A stretch of DNA of 25,662 bases, from positions 1 through 25,662 of the forward strand of contig CBDVAK010000010.1 in the NCBI GenBank assembly GCA_965371945.1, read 5' to 3'. Below, one piece after another: positions 1-6,830 of the stretch; positions within the stretch are counted from its first letter, which is position 1, and each line of letters opens with the position of its first letter. The translations under genes and the position numbers were made by a program. The stretch comes from CBDVAK01 sp965371945. Lineage in GTDB: Bacteria; Pseudomonadota; Gammaproteobacteria; Competibacterales; JAHEDQ01. The notes beneath the pieces are model-generated. The model saw only the letters and a program-made list of their open reading frames with translations. It did no database searches and was not told where the DNA came from.

Positions 1-74
1 GCTGTGAATACATCCCTGTAAGCTCGACAGCGGCTTCCCTGCCGCTGACGGTCCCACAAGGCGCCACCCACACC
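1..74 (+). repeat. Intergenic hairpin repeat, copy A (cut by window edge)
   Basis: This stretch aligns without gaps to the reverse complement of 25280-25353, with 59 of 74 positions identical by hand count. It contains an internal stem, CAGCGGC (28-34) and GCCGCTG (41-47), around the loop TTCCCT. Copy B extends a further 26 bp on the side that here lies beyond the window, so copy A is probably incomplete. It lies just downstream of the stop codon of the leftward Fe-S gene and could act as a 3' end hairpin. I do not know a name for this family. Confidence 0.8.
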
Positions 75-148
75 CACGTCACGACCGCCCCGGGTTGTTG
101 AAAAGTTTCGGGCACAGGATGCAAATTCATGAATAGACAGGAGTTTCC

Positions 149-1495
149 CTAGATACCGTAGGCCCGGCGCAGCAGCGCAAGAGGGTGCTCCGGGGGCCGG
201 CGGTCACCCAGCCCGTTTTCGATCTGATGGCCGGCCATCGGGCAGTCGCTGCCGAAGTGATCCGCCTGGATTTTCTCCACCCGTTTGACCACCGGCCTGG
301 CAATTTTCATCGACATTTCATGGAACTCGCTCTTGACGGCGTAGGTACCGTCATGACCGGAACAACGTTCGATGGTCTGTACCTTGGTATCGGGAATCAA
401 CTGCAGCAGGTCGCGGGTCTTCAAGCCGATGTTCTGAACCCGCAGATGGCAGGGCGCATGGTAGGCAACGGTACCGAGACCGGTGCTGAAATCGGTGTGC
501 AGCTGACCATCCTTGTGCCGCAGCATGAGGTATTCGAAGGGGTCGTAGAATGCGTCACGGACCTTGGCCACCTGTGGATCGTCAGGGAACATCAGCGGCA
601 GTTCCTGTTTAAACATCAGGACGCAGGAGGGTATCGGCGCCACCAGTTCGTGTCCGCTATCGACCAGGCTTGCCAGCAGCGGGATGTTGTGAGCGCGCGC
701 CTTCTCAATGGCATCCAGATCGCCCAATTCGAGCTTCGGCATGCCGCAGCAGCGGGTATCCTGCGCCAACGTTACCGGAATACCGTTGTGCTCGAATACC
801 GCGATCAGGTCTTCACCGAGCTGCGGCTCATTGTAGTTTCCGTAACAGGTCGCGAACAAGGCCACCTTGCCGCGCGTGTTGCTGCCGGCCTGTACCTTGG
901 TGGTGCTAGTCGAGCGGTTCTTGAGCCGCCTGGCCAGCGTCTTGTGATGATAGGCGGGCACCACTGCATCGGGATGGATACGCAAGGTCTTTTCCAGCAA
1001 CCGGCGCATTGCCGGCTTGCGGTTGCTGGCATTGACTGCCTTGACCACCACCGGGATTCCTGCGAATTTGCCGACTGTGTCGGTGGCCGACAGCACACGG
1101 TCCCGGAATGACGCGCCGTGTTCGCGATACCTCACCGCCTTGGCGCGAAGCATCAGGTGAGGGAAATCGACGTTCCATTCGTGTGGCGGTACGTAAGGGC
1201 ATTTGGTCATGTAGCACAAGTCGCACAAGTAGCAGTGATCGACGACCTTCCAATAGTCTTCGCGGGCAACCCCGTCCACTTCCATGGTGCTGGATTCGTC
1301 GACCAGGTCGAACAGGGTTGGAAAAGAGTTGCACAGGCTTACGCAACGCCGACATCCGTGGCAGATATCGTAGACTCGCTCGAGTTCCTTGTAGAGTGAC
1401 TCCTGATCCCAGAATTCGTTGCTCTTCCAGTCCAGCGGATGCCGGGTCGGGGCTTCCAGGTTACCTTCCCGAGGGCCCTGCGTGGTGGTCGACAT
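149..1495 (-). CDS. Heterodisulfide reductase-related Fe-S oxidoreductase (GlpC/HdrD-like, CCG domains)
   Basis: This 448-residue soluble protein probably shuttles electrons. The N-terminal half carries two ferredoxin-like 4Fe-4S clusters: Cys45, 48, 51, 55 (CHGCRRC...C) and Cys88, 91, 94, 99 (CYLCDLC...CP). The C-terminal half has two cysteine-rich CCG-type domains. The first includes Cys217, Cys249-Cys250-Gly251 and Cys291. The second includes Cys349, a variant Cys378-Ser-Gly in place of Cys-Cys-Gly, and Cys418. The architecture matches GlpC (glycerol-3-phosphate dehydrogenase subunit C) and HdrD relatives, but no glpA or glpB lies nearby, so glycerol-3-phosphate as substrate is not supported. 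The ATG at 1495 is preceded by CGGAG. It lies 200 bp downstream of the rubrerythrin gene on the same strand, which suggests a shared peroxide or redox-stress role. The electron partner is unknown. Confidence 0.85.
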   Translation of the reverse strand: MSTTTQGPREGNLEAPTRHPLDWKSNEFWDQESLYKELERVYDICHGCRRCVSLCNSFPTLFDLVDESSTMEVDGVAREDYWKVVDHCYLCDLCYMTKCPYVPPHEWNVDFPHLMLRAKAVRYREHGASFRDRVLSATDTVGKFAGIPVVVKAVNASNRKPAMRRLLEKTLRIHPDAVVPAYHHKTLARRLKNRSTSTTKVQAGSNTRGKVALFATCYGNYNEPQLGEDLIAVFEHNGIPVTLAQDTRCCGMPKLELGDLDAIEKARAHNIPLLASLVDSGHELVAPIPSCVLMFKQELPLMFPDDPQVAKVRDAFYDPFEYLMLRHKDGQLHTDFSTGLGTVAYHAPCHLRVQNIGLKTRDLLQLIPDTKVQTIERCSGHDGTYAVKSEFHEMSMKIARPVVKRVEKIQADHFGSDCPMAGHQIENGLGDRRPPEHPLALLRRAYGI

Positions 1496-1572
1496 GCTCT
1501 GTAACTCCGGGTGCCACCGACAGTTCCGCGCGCCGGCATCGCTTTTGGATCGCGTACGCGGCCGCCGGTCGC

Positions 1573-1609
1573 CCGGGTTCGGGAGGGTATCGACGTCCCC
1601 CGAACCCGG
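1573..1609 (-). terminator. Inverted repeat between rubrerythrin and the Fe-S gene
   Basis: CCGGGTTCGGG (1573-1583) pairs perfectly with CCCGAACCCGG (1599-1609) around a 15-nt loop. It lies about 90 nt past the rubrerythrin stop codon and about 80 nt before the Fe-S gene start. There is no T-run, so it is not a classical intrinsic terminator. It may stabilise the rubrerythrin mRNA 3' end or attenuate transcription into the downstream gene. Confidence 0.45.
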
Positions 1610-1645
1610 TATGCTATGCCGCGGTCAGTACGGGCCGTGCACAAT

Positions 1646-1671
1646 GCCGATCGGCCGCGCCAGCCGATCGG
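1646..1671. repeat. Direct repeat of GCCGATCGG (two copies)
   Basis: Two identical 9-mers, 1646-1654 and 1663-1671, are 17 bp apart start to start. Each contains the 8-bp palindrome CCGATCGG. They sit just downstream of the rubrerythrin stop codon. This could be an operator pair or chance in GC-rich DNA. Confidence 0.35.
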
Positions 1672-1695
1672 TCACGCCTGGCCAGACTCGGATTT

Positions 1696-2115
1696 CTAAG
1701 CGTCCAGGGAATCCAGGGCCTTTTGAAAACGGTTGGCATGCGAGCGCTCCGCCTTCGCCAGAGTCTCGAACCAGTCCGAGATTTCATCGAAGCCTTCGTC
1801 GCGAGCGCCGCTGGCCATACCCGGGTACATATCGGTGTACTCGTGGGTTTCGCCGGCGATCGCCGTCTTGAGGTTGTCATCGGTGGCGCCGAAAGCCATG
1901 CCGGTGGCCGGGTCGCCACATTCCTCGAGATATTCGAGGTGCCCGTGAGCGTGGCCGGTTTCGCCTTCCGCGGTGGAACGAAATACCGAGGCGACGTCGT
2001 TGTAGCCTTCTACATCGGCCTTGGACGCGAAGTAGAGGTAGCGACGGTTTGCCTGTGATTCACCGGCGAATGCGTCTTTCAGGTTTTGTTCGGTCTTGCT
2101 TCCTTTGAGTTCCAT
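1696..2115 (-). CDS. Rubrerythrin-family diiron protein without rubredoxin domain
   Basis: This 139-residue ferritin-like four-helix protein probably reduces hydrogen peroxide in the cytoplasm. Expected diiron ligands are visible: Glu19 (GES), the ExxH pair Glu52/His55, Glu89 and Glu92 (GETHEY), and the ExxH pair Glu123/His126. Classical rubrerythrins carry a C-terminal rubredoxin-like CxxC/CxxC domain. This one stops right after the diiron domain, like sulerythrin or erythrin-type proteins, so it needs an external electron donor. The Fe-S protein encoded downstream is a plausible candidate. The reading frame is open to 2223, but the ATG at 2115 has GGAGAG at proper spacing and starts at the conserved MELKGSKTE-type N-terminus. 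TTGACA on the minus strand at 2292-2297 may belong to its promoter. Confidence 0.9.
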   Translation of the reverse strand: MELKGSKTEQNLKDAFAGESQANRRYLYFASKADVEGYNDVASVFRSTAEGETGHAHGHLEYLEECGDPATGMAFGATDDNLKTAIAGETHEYTDMYPGMASGARDEGFDEISDWFETLAKAERSHANRFQKALDSLDA

Positions 2116-2463
2116 GTCGGTCTCTCCTCGGGTACTGGATGGTACACAAATCAATGATTGCCCTACGGCCGAACGGGCTGTAACAGCCACCGGGCAGGCA
2201 GCTGCGCAAAGGCCCCGGTACACTGCCCGGGTCGCGGCTTTGGTAACGCTACTTTATACAGCGTCTAAAGTCTCGTCTTGCTGCCGCAGCTTGTCAAGAG
2301 CAGGCCCCGACATACTATACCCACGGCACACCGGTTTTCGGCCGAAAGTTGATGTGTGGCGAGTATACTGTCAGCCGGTGCATTGGTGGCCCGGCGGGAT
2401 GAGGCTGGCGGCTATCGCCGGGGTCCTGCGCGTGGGTGTGGAGTCTGATTTGGATGTATTGCC
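2116..2463. promoter_or_regulatory. Divergent intergenic region between rubrerythrin and sixA
   Basis: No gene is supportable in these 348 bp. For sixA there is a good -10 (TATACT, 2364-2369) without a good -35. Instead a perfect 12-bp palindrome, TTTCGGCCGAAA (2336-2347), covers the -35 position. For rubrerythrin, TTGACA on the minus strand (2292-2297) has only a weak -10 at 17 nt (GAGACT). On the plus strand TTGTCA (2291-2296) is followed after 16 nt by TACTAT (2313-2318). Start sites cannot be assigned from sequence alone. Confidence 0.35.
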
Positions 2464-2943
2464 ATGCAGTTGTTGCTGATCCGTCATGCCGAGGCGCTTG
2501 ACGTGGGTGACGATCCACCGCTCAGTGATCATGGTCGGCGGGTAATGGGTCACAGTGCCAGGAGGCTGCGGTTATTGCAGAAAAGGCTGGACGGGATCAT
2601 CTGCAGCACCCGGACCCGGGCTCGTCAGAGCGCTGATATTCTGCGTGCCAGCTACGGCAAGGTACCGGTACTGGCGTTGCCCGCGTTGGACTCAGACACT
2701 GATCTGCCCGCGGTGGTCGGCTGGCTTGCGACCCAGGAGCGCGATGCCGCTGTTGCCGTGGTTGGTCACGAACCGGCACTGGGCCGGCTGTTGGGCCTGC
2801 TGACCTGCGGTCGCAGCAACCGTGTCATGGGTTTCAAAAAATCCGGCGCCTGTCTGCTGCGTGGCACCGGCGCGATGGTGCCTGGTTCGTGCATGCTGGT
2901 GTGGGCCATGACACCGGCGCAGTTGCGTGCCCTGAAACCTTGA
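2464..2943 (+). CDS. sixA: Phosphohistidine phosphatase SixA
   Basis: This 159-residue protein belongs to the histidine phosphatase (phosphoglycerate mutase-like) fold. The catalytic RH motif is Arg7-His8 in LLIRHAEA. The second catalytic His is His102 in VVGHEPALG. The STRTRARQSAD segment near 48-58 corresponds to the SPxxRAxQTA region of the family. SixA removes phosphate from histidine on phosphotransfer proteins, known in Escherichia coli for ArcB and the nitrogen PTS. The length equals the family norm (about 160). The start follows from the motif lying right at the N-terminus; the Shine-Dalgarno is poor. It stands alone and converges on rhlB. Confidence 0.9.
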   Translation: MQLLLIRHAEALDVGDDPPLSDHGRRVMGHSARRLRLLQKRLDGIICSTRTRARQSADILRASYGKVPVLALPALDSDTDLPAVVGWLATQERDAAVAVVGHEPALGRLLGLLTCGRSNRVMGFKKSGACLLRGTGAMVPGSCMLVWAMTPAQLRALKP

Positions 2944-3098
2944 CCAGCGGTACCTGTTCAGCTCATCCCTGACAGACTCCGGAACTGTGTTCAAGGTGCA
3001 GGGCTGCGGCTAGCCCCCATTTCTCACCAGATGTCCGCGTCCTCGCTTGTTCTTTGACTCCACAGAGAATTTTTCTCAGTCGGCTTCCGGAGCTGGAT

Positions 3099-4460
3099 TC
3101 AGGATCCGGCGGGGGCCTTGGTGTTCGGACCGCGCCTGCGGCGCCGTCGCTTGTCGGCAGGCTTGCTATCACCCGCGGCGCTCGAGCCACCCGGACGTCC
3201 GCCTCTGGAAGTGTGTCTGCCTCGCGGTCGCGAGTTGCCTTTATGTTCTTGTCCTGGCGGTCTGCGCCTGGGTGGTGCGGGCTCGACCAGCAGATCCTCC
3301 GTGATCGGCAGCGTGGCGATCGGCATGCCGATGAATTGTTCGATTTCGGGTAACGAGTACACATACTCTTCGCAGGCAAAACTGATAGCAGATCCCGCAG
3401 CACCCGCGCGAGCAGTGCGCCCGATGCGGTGTACATAGTCTTCCGCGTCCTGCGGCAGGTCGAAGTTGATCACGTGACCCACTTCGGGGATGTGCAGGCC
3501 GCGGGCGGCAACATCGGTGGCAACCAGAATCGGCAGTTCGCCGTTCTTGAACTGCTCCAGCAACTGCTGTCGTTTGTTCTGGGGGATATCCCCGGACAGT
3601 ACCCCGGCCCGATGCTGGTTACCCTGCAAGTGGGCCGCGAGCCGGTCGGCAACCCGTCGGGTATTGACGAAAATTAGCACCCGACTGGTATGCCGCTCCT
3701 TCAACAACCCCAGCAGCAACGAAACTTTTTCCTGCCGGGCCACATGGTATAGCGTCTGTTCGACCTTGTCGGCGGTGATATGTTCTGCTTCCACCTGTAC
3801 GACCTGCGGCCCGTTCATGTGCTCGTAGGCCATCTCGTGCACGCGCAGTGACATGGTCGCGGAGAACAACATGTTGAGCCGTTGTCCGGCCGCCGGCATC
3901 CGCCTCAGCAGGTAGCGCAGATCAGCGATAAAGCCGAGATCGAACATGCGGTCGGCTTCATCCAGGATCACCACCTCGATGTTGCGCAGCGTGTAAACAC
4001 GTTGTTTGTAGTAATCGATCAACCGGCCCGGTGTGCCGACCAGGATGTCCACACCCTCGGTGAGCGTGCGGCGCTGGGTCTCGTAGCCGGTACCACCGTA
4101 GGCCAGTCCGGTGCTGAGACCGGTATGTTTGCCGATGGCCACGGCGTCGCGATGGATCTGAATGGCCAGTTCGCGGGTGGGGGCCAGTATGAATGCCCGC
4201 GGGTCGCGCGGCTCGGCGTCGGCGGGAGTCGCTTCACAATACTTCAGCAGGTGGTTCATCGCGGCGACCAGGAATGCCGCGGTCTTGCCGGTGCCGGTCT
4301 GCGCCTGACCTGCTACGTCTTTGCCGGCCAGCGCCAGCGGTAGTGCCAGGGCCTGGATGGGGGTGCAGAACTCGAGTTCCAGATCCTCCAGTCCACGAAG
4401 AATTGCCGGTGAGATATCCAGGCTCCGGAAGCGAGTGTCAGTCAGGTGCTTGTCGGGCAT
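3099..4460 (-). CDS. rhlB: ATP-dependent RNA helicase RhlB (DEAD-box)
   Basis: This 453-residue cytoplasmic helicase unwinds RNA for the RNase E degradosome. In order it has a Q-motif region (TPIQALALPL, 33-42), Walker A AQTGTGKT (53-60), PTREL (94-98), TPGR (143-146), DEAD (167-170), SAT (200-202), a second RecA-like domain with ARGLHIPEV, and HRIGRTAR (344-351). The N-terminal MPDKHLTDTRF and the Q-motif region closely resemble E. coli RhlB. The tail from about 398 to 449 is rich in Arg, Lys, Gly and Pro, fitting the RNA-binding extension of RhlB. The protein is about 30 residues longer than the E. coli version (421). It starts with ATG at 4460, preceded by AAGGA. It diverges from trxA-rho, the usual gammaproteobacterial arrangement. 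Confidence 0.95.
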   Translation of the reverse strand: MPDKHLTDTRFRSLDISPAILRGLEDLELEFCTPIQALALPLALAGKDVAGQAQTGTGKTAAFLVAAMNHLLKYCEATPADAEPRDPRAFILAPTRELAIQIHRDAVAIGKHTGLSTGLAYGGTGYETQRRTLTEGVDILVGTPGRLIDYYKQRVYTLRNIEVVILDEADRMFDLGFIADLRYLLRRMPAAGQRLNMLFSATMSLRVHEMAYEHMNGPQVVQVEAEHITADKVEQTLYHVARQEKVSLLLGLLKERHTSRVLIFVNTRRVADRLAAHLQGNQHRAGVLSGDIPQNKRQQLLEQFKNGELPILVATDVAARGLHIPEVGHVINFDLPQDAEDYVHRIGRTARAGAAGSAISFACEEYVYSLPEIEQFIGMPIATLPITEDLLVEPAPPRRRPPGQEHKGNSRPRGRHTSRGGRPGGSSAAGDSKPADKRRRRRRGPNTKAPAGS

Positions 4461-4483
4461 TCGGCAAGTTTATCCTTGCAGGC

Positions 4484-4512
4484 TTGAAATAAGGGCACGT
4501 TTGGGCTCAAAT
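4484..4512 (+). promoter_or_regulatory. Candidate trxA promoter
   Basis: TTGAAA (4484-4489) is followed after 17 nt by TCAAAT (4507-4512). This would give a leader of roughly 115 nt before trxA. Only four of six -10 positions match, so it is tentative. It lies in the 172-bp gap between the divergent rhlB and trxA. Confidence 0.35.
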
Positions 4513-4632
4513 AATCATTCGGACACGCAACGCGACTGGTATGGCTCGGCCTGCCCAACGCTTGTAGTCCGATATCAGATCATAGCACCCAGACGATTCC
4601 CGCGCCGGTTGGCGAATCACGGAGATACCCAG

Positions 4633-4959
4633 GTGAGCAGCGAAATATTGTACGTGACCGACGATACTTTCGAAGATGAGGTGCTCAACTCGGATGAGCC
4701 TGTACTGGTCGACTATTGGGCTGAATGGTGCGGTCCTTGCAAGATGATCGCCCCGATTCTCGATGAAATCATCGATGAATACTCGGGACGACTGAAGGTA
4801 TGCAAGCTCAATATCGACGAAAATCCGGATACGCCTCCCAAATTTGGCATACGCGGCATACCGACGCTGATGTTGTTCAAGGGTGGTGCGGTGGAGGCCA
4901 CCAAGGTGGGGGCACTGTCGAAATCGCAACTGACTTCTTTTCTGGACGGAAATCTGTAG
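4633..4959 (+). CDS. trxA: Thioredoxin 1 (TrxA)
   Basis: This 108-residue cytoplasmic dithiol-disulfide oxidoreductase reduces ribonucleotide reductase, PAPS reductase and other proteins. The active site WCGPC is preceded by the buried Asp in LVDYWAEWCGPCKMIAP, as in E. coli. The cis-proline loop GIRGIPTL is present, and the C-terminal KVGALSKSQL helix is intact. The open frame extends far upstream, but the thioredoxin fold starts at GTG 4633, with GGAG (4621-4624) eight bases before it. The GTG-initiated product has normal family length, so the upstream frame is not coding. The gene lies directly upstream of rho. Confidence 0.95.
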   Translation: MSSEILYVTDDTFEDEVLNSDEPVLVDYWAEWCGPCKMIAPILDEIIDEYSGRLKVCKLNIDENPDTPPKFGIRGIPTLMLFKGGAVEATKVGALSKSQLTSFLDGNL

Positions 4960-4969
4960 TCGATCGGTT

Positions 4970-4999
4970 CCGCGGTGTCTGTGGCTATGGACGCCGCGG
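4970..4999 (+). other. Stem-loop just after trxA
   Basis: CCGCGGTGTC (4970-4979) pairs with GACGCCGCGG (4990-4999) with one G-T wobble, around a 10-nt loop. It begins 11 nt past the trxA stop. There is no T-run, so it is more likely a 3' end stabiliser or partial attenuator between trxA and rho than a full terminator. Confidence 0.5.
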
Positions 5000-5035
5000 T
5001 GACTTCGTGTTAGCTTGACCACAGCGCATTATTGC

Positions 5036-5095
5036 GTCACAACTCCCTTCCTGGATACCTGTCCCGCTTGTGACCTGAGGAAGCCGTTCGGCTTC
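5036..5095 (+). promoter_or_regulatory. rho leader with inverted repeats
   Basis: GTCACAA (5036-5042) and TTGTGAC (5068-5074) form an inverted repeat 25 nt apart. Immediately downstream is a perfect 6-bp stem, GAAGCC (5080-5085) and GGCTTC (5090-5095), with a GTTC loop, about 30 nt before the rho ATG. E. coli rho is autoregulated in its leader by Rho-dependent attenuation. That this leader does the same is inference. Confidence 0.4.
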
Positions 5096-5124
5096 GCGAC
5101 GAGCGGTGCTCCGGAACTGCATAG

Positions 5125-6381
5125 ATGAATCTGACTGAACTTAAGAAAAACACGGCTTCAGAACTGATCAGCGTTGCCCAGTCTGTCGGGCTGGACAATC
5201 TTTCCAGATCCCGAAAGCAGGATCTGATTTTTGCCATTCTCAAGGCGCGGGCCAAGAAGGGTGAGGATATCTTCGGCGATGGTGTGCTGGAGATCCTGCA
5301 GGATGGCTTCGGATTTCTGCGTGCTGCCGACAGCTCCTATCTGGCTGGCCCCGACGACATCTATGTGTCGCCAAGCCAGATTCGTCGCTTTGGCCTGCGC
5401 ACCGGTGACACGATATCGGGCAAGATTCGACCACCCAAGGAGGGCGAGCGCTACTTCGCCCTGCTCAAGGTGTCGGAGATCAATTTCGAACCCACCGAGA
5501 ATGCCCGCAACAAGGTGTTGTTCGAGAACCTGACACCATTGCACGCTGACGACTGGATGAAACTGGAGCGAGGCAACGGCAGTACCGAGGACATCACCTC
5601 GCGCACCATCGACCTGGTGGCGCCCATCGGCAAGGGACAGCGAGGTTTGCTGGTTTCACCGCCCAAAGCCGGCAAGACCATCATGCTGCAGAACATCGCT
5701 CAGAGTATTTCGGTGAATTACCCGGAGTGCTATCTGATCGTGCTGCTGATCGACGAGCGCCCCGAGGAAGTCACCGAGATGCGCCGTTCGGTCAACGGCG
5801 AAGTGGTGTCCAGTACCTTCGACGAACCGGCAAGTCGTCATGTACAGGTCGCCGAGATGGTGATCGAAAAGGCCAAGAGGCTGGTCGAACACAAGCGCGA
5901 CGTGGTGATCCTGCTGGATTCCATCACCCGCCTGGCGCGCGCCTACAACACCGTGGTGCCATCATCGGGGAAGGTCCTGACCGGTGGCGTGGATGCCAAC
6001 GCGTTGCATCGGCCAAAACGTTTTTTTGGTGCGGCCCGCAATATCGAGGAAGGCGGCAGTCTCACCATTGTCGCCACTGCGCTGGTCGAAACCGGTTCGC
6101 GGATGGACGACGTCATCTACGAGGAGTTCAAGGGTACCGGTAACATGGAGATACACCTGGACCGGCGTATCTACGAAAAGCGAATATTCCCGGCGATCAA
6201 TATCAACCGTTCCGGCACCCGCCGGGAAGAGTTGCTGATCAACGCCGACGACTTGCAGAAGATCTGGATCCTGCGCAAGATCCTGCATTCCATGGATGAA
6301 CTTGCGGCCATGGAGTTTCTGCTCGACAAGCTCAAGGTCACCAAGTCCAATGCCGAGTTTTTCTCGGCCATGAAGCGCTGA
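5125..6381 (+). CDS. rho: Transcription termination factor Rho
   Basis: This 418-residue protein (E. coli has 419) forms the hexameric RNA-dependent ATPase that ends transcription at Rho-dependent terminators. Visible features in order are the N-terminal helix bundle (MNLTELKK), the cold-shock-like RNA-binding domain with RNP1 GFGFLR (61-66), Walker A PPKAGKT (179-185), Walker B VILLD (261-265), the Q-loop LTGGVDANAL (285-294) and the R-loop region ending in EEFKGTGNME (333-342). All catalytic elements are intact. The start is the first ATG; its Shine-Dalgarno (CGGA) is weak. The gene follows trxA by 165 nt and is probably partly cotranscribed with it. Confidence 0.97.
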   Translation: MNLTELKKNTASELISVAQSVGLDNLSRSRKQDLIFAILKARAKKGEDIFGDGVLEILQDGFGFLRAADSSYLAGPDDIYVSPSQIRRFGLRTGDTISGKIRPPKEGERYFALLKVSEINFEPTENARNKVLFENLTPLHADDWMKLERGNGSTEDITSRTIDLVAPIGKGQRGLLVSPPKAGKTIMLQNIAQSISVNYPECYLIVLLIDERPEEVTEMRRSVNGEVVSSTFDEPASRHVQVAEMVIEKAKRLVEHKRDVVILLDSITRLARAYNTVVPSSGKVLTGGVDANALHRPKRFFGAARNIEEGGSLTIVATALVETGSRMDDVIYEEFKGTGNMEIHLDRRIYEKRIFPAININRSGTRREELLINADDLQKIWILRKILHSMDELAAMEFLLDKLKVTKSNAEFFSAMKR

Positions 6382-6465
6382 GGCGAATTTCCGCCAGTCG
6401 TTGAGACTTCTCGATAACCTGGGGCGTTGGCGGTCGTGAGGTGGGTGTGTGGCGCCTTGCGGGAC

Positions 6466-6783
6466 CGTCAGCAGCAGGACATGAGTCGGCGATAAAGCGC
6501 CAACCAATAAACGCGCGTCCCAAGGCAGGAAGGGGTTCCGGAAGACACCGCTCTGGCGGCTGGTTCTCGCCTGGCGTTGTGACGCGGCCTTCTTGGTGGC
6601 GAGGTTTCCCAGTACCCGAATCTGGTATTCGATGCCGTCTTCCCACACCGGTACACAGGAGGTGGCGACGGGTTGCAGAGCACCATTGCGCAGCGCCTCG
6701 CGGCTGGTTTGCCGCCAGCGCGACCAGAGTGACCCGTCAGGCAGCGTTGTCGGTACTGTGTTCACGTTTGCCACATTCGTCAA
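6466..6783 (-). pseudogene. N-terminal remnant of ATP adenylyltransferase (Ap4A phosphorylase)
   Basis: Read leftward from 6783, about 106 residues resemble the N-terminus of bacterial Ap4A phosphorylases, which split diadenosine tetraphosphate. Telling segments are LPDGSLWSRW, ALRNGALQPV, YQIRVLGNLATKKAA, NPFLPWDARL and LSPTHVLLLT. Related enzymes have the form NPFLPYxxxLFVADISxTHVxLLNKF, then HLLIVTR and the catalytic histidine region. Here similarity stops right after THVLLLT, in all three frames, so the catalytic two thirds are gone. The frame stays open into the antisense of rho, which is not meaningful. The first usable codon is TTG (6783) without a Shine-Dalgarno. I recognise the family from memory; a profile search would settle it. 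Confidence 0.75.
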
Positions 6784-6796
6784 AGCTGGTATGAAT
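6768..6796 (+). promoter_or_regulatory. Candidate promoter of the type I secretion pair
   Basis: TTGCCA (6768-6773) lies 16 nt before TATGAA (6790-6795), which is preceded by TGG as in extended -10 promoters. It would start transcription about 30 nt before the first possible start codon of the ABC transporter gene. It overlaps the 5' end of the Ap4A phosphorylase remnant. Confidence 0.3.
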
Positions 6797-6830
6797 ATTT
6801 CTTGTTAATTCGTCGGCGGTCGCGGCATGG

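Noticed and set aside
185..1111. 308-codon plus-strand frame across the Fe-S gene
   Set aside because: It overlaps a gene with all its cysteine motifs on the other strand and resembles no protein family I know.
2096..2479. 127-codon plus-strand frame in the rubrerythrin-sixA gap
   Set aside because: It has no recognisable motif, overlaps both neighbours, and contains the likely promoters.
3001..3016. Small stem GGGCT/AGCCC between sixA and rhlB
   Set aside because: Only five pairs and no T-run; too weak to call a terminator.
5962..6465. C-terminal part of the 273-codon minus-strand frame next to rho
   Set aside because: Only the first 106 codons look like a real (decayed) protein. The rest is spacer and antisense of rho that happens to be open.
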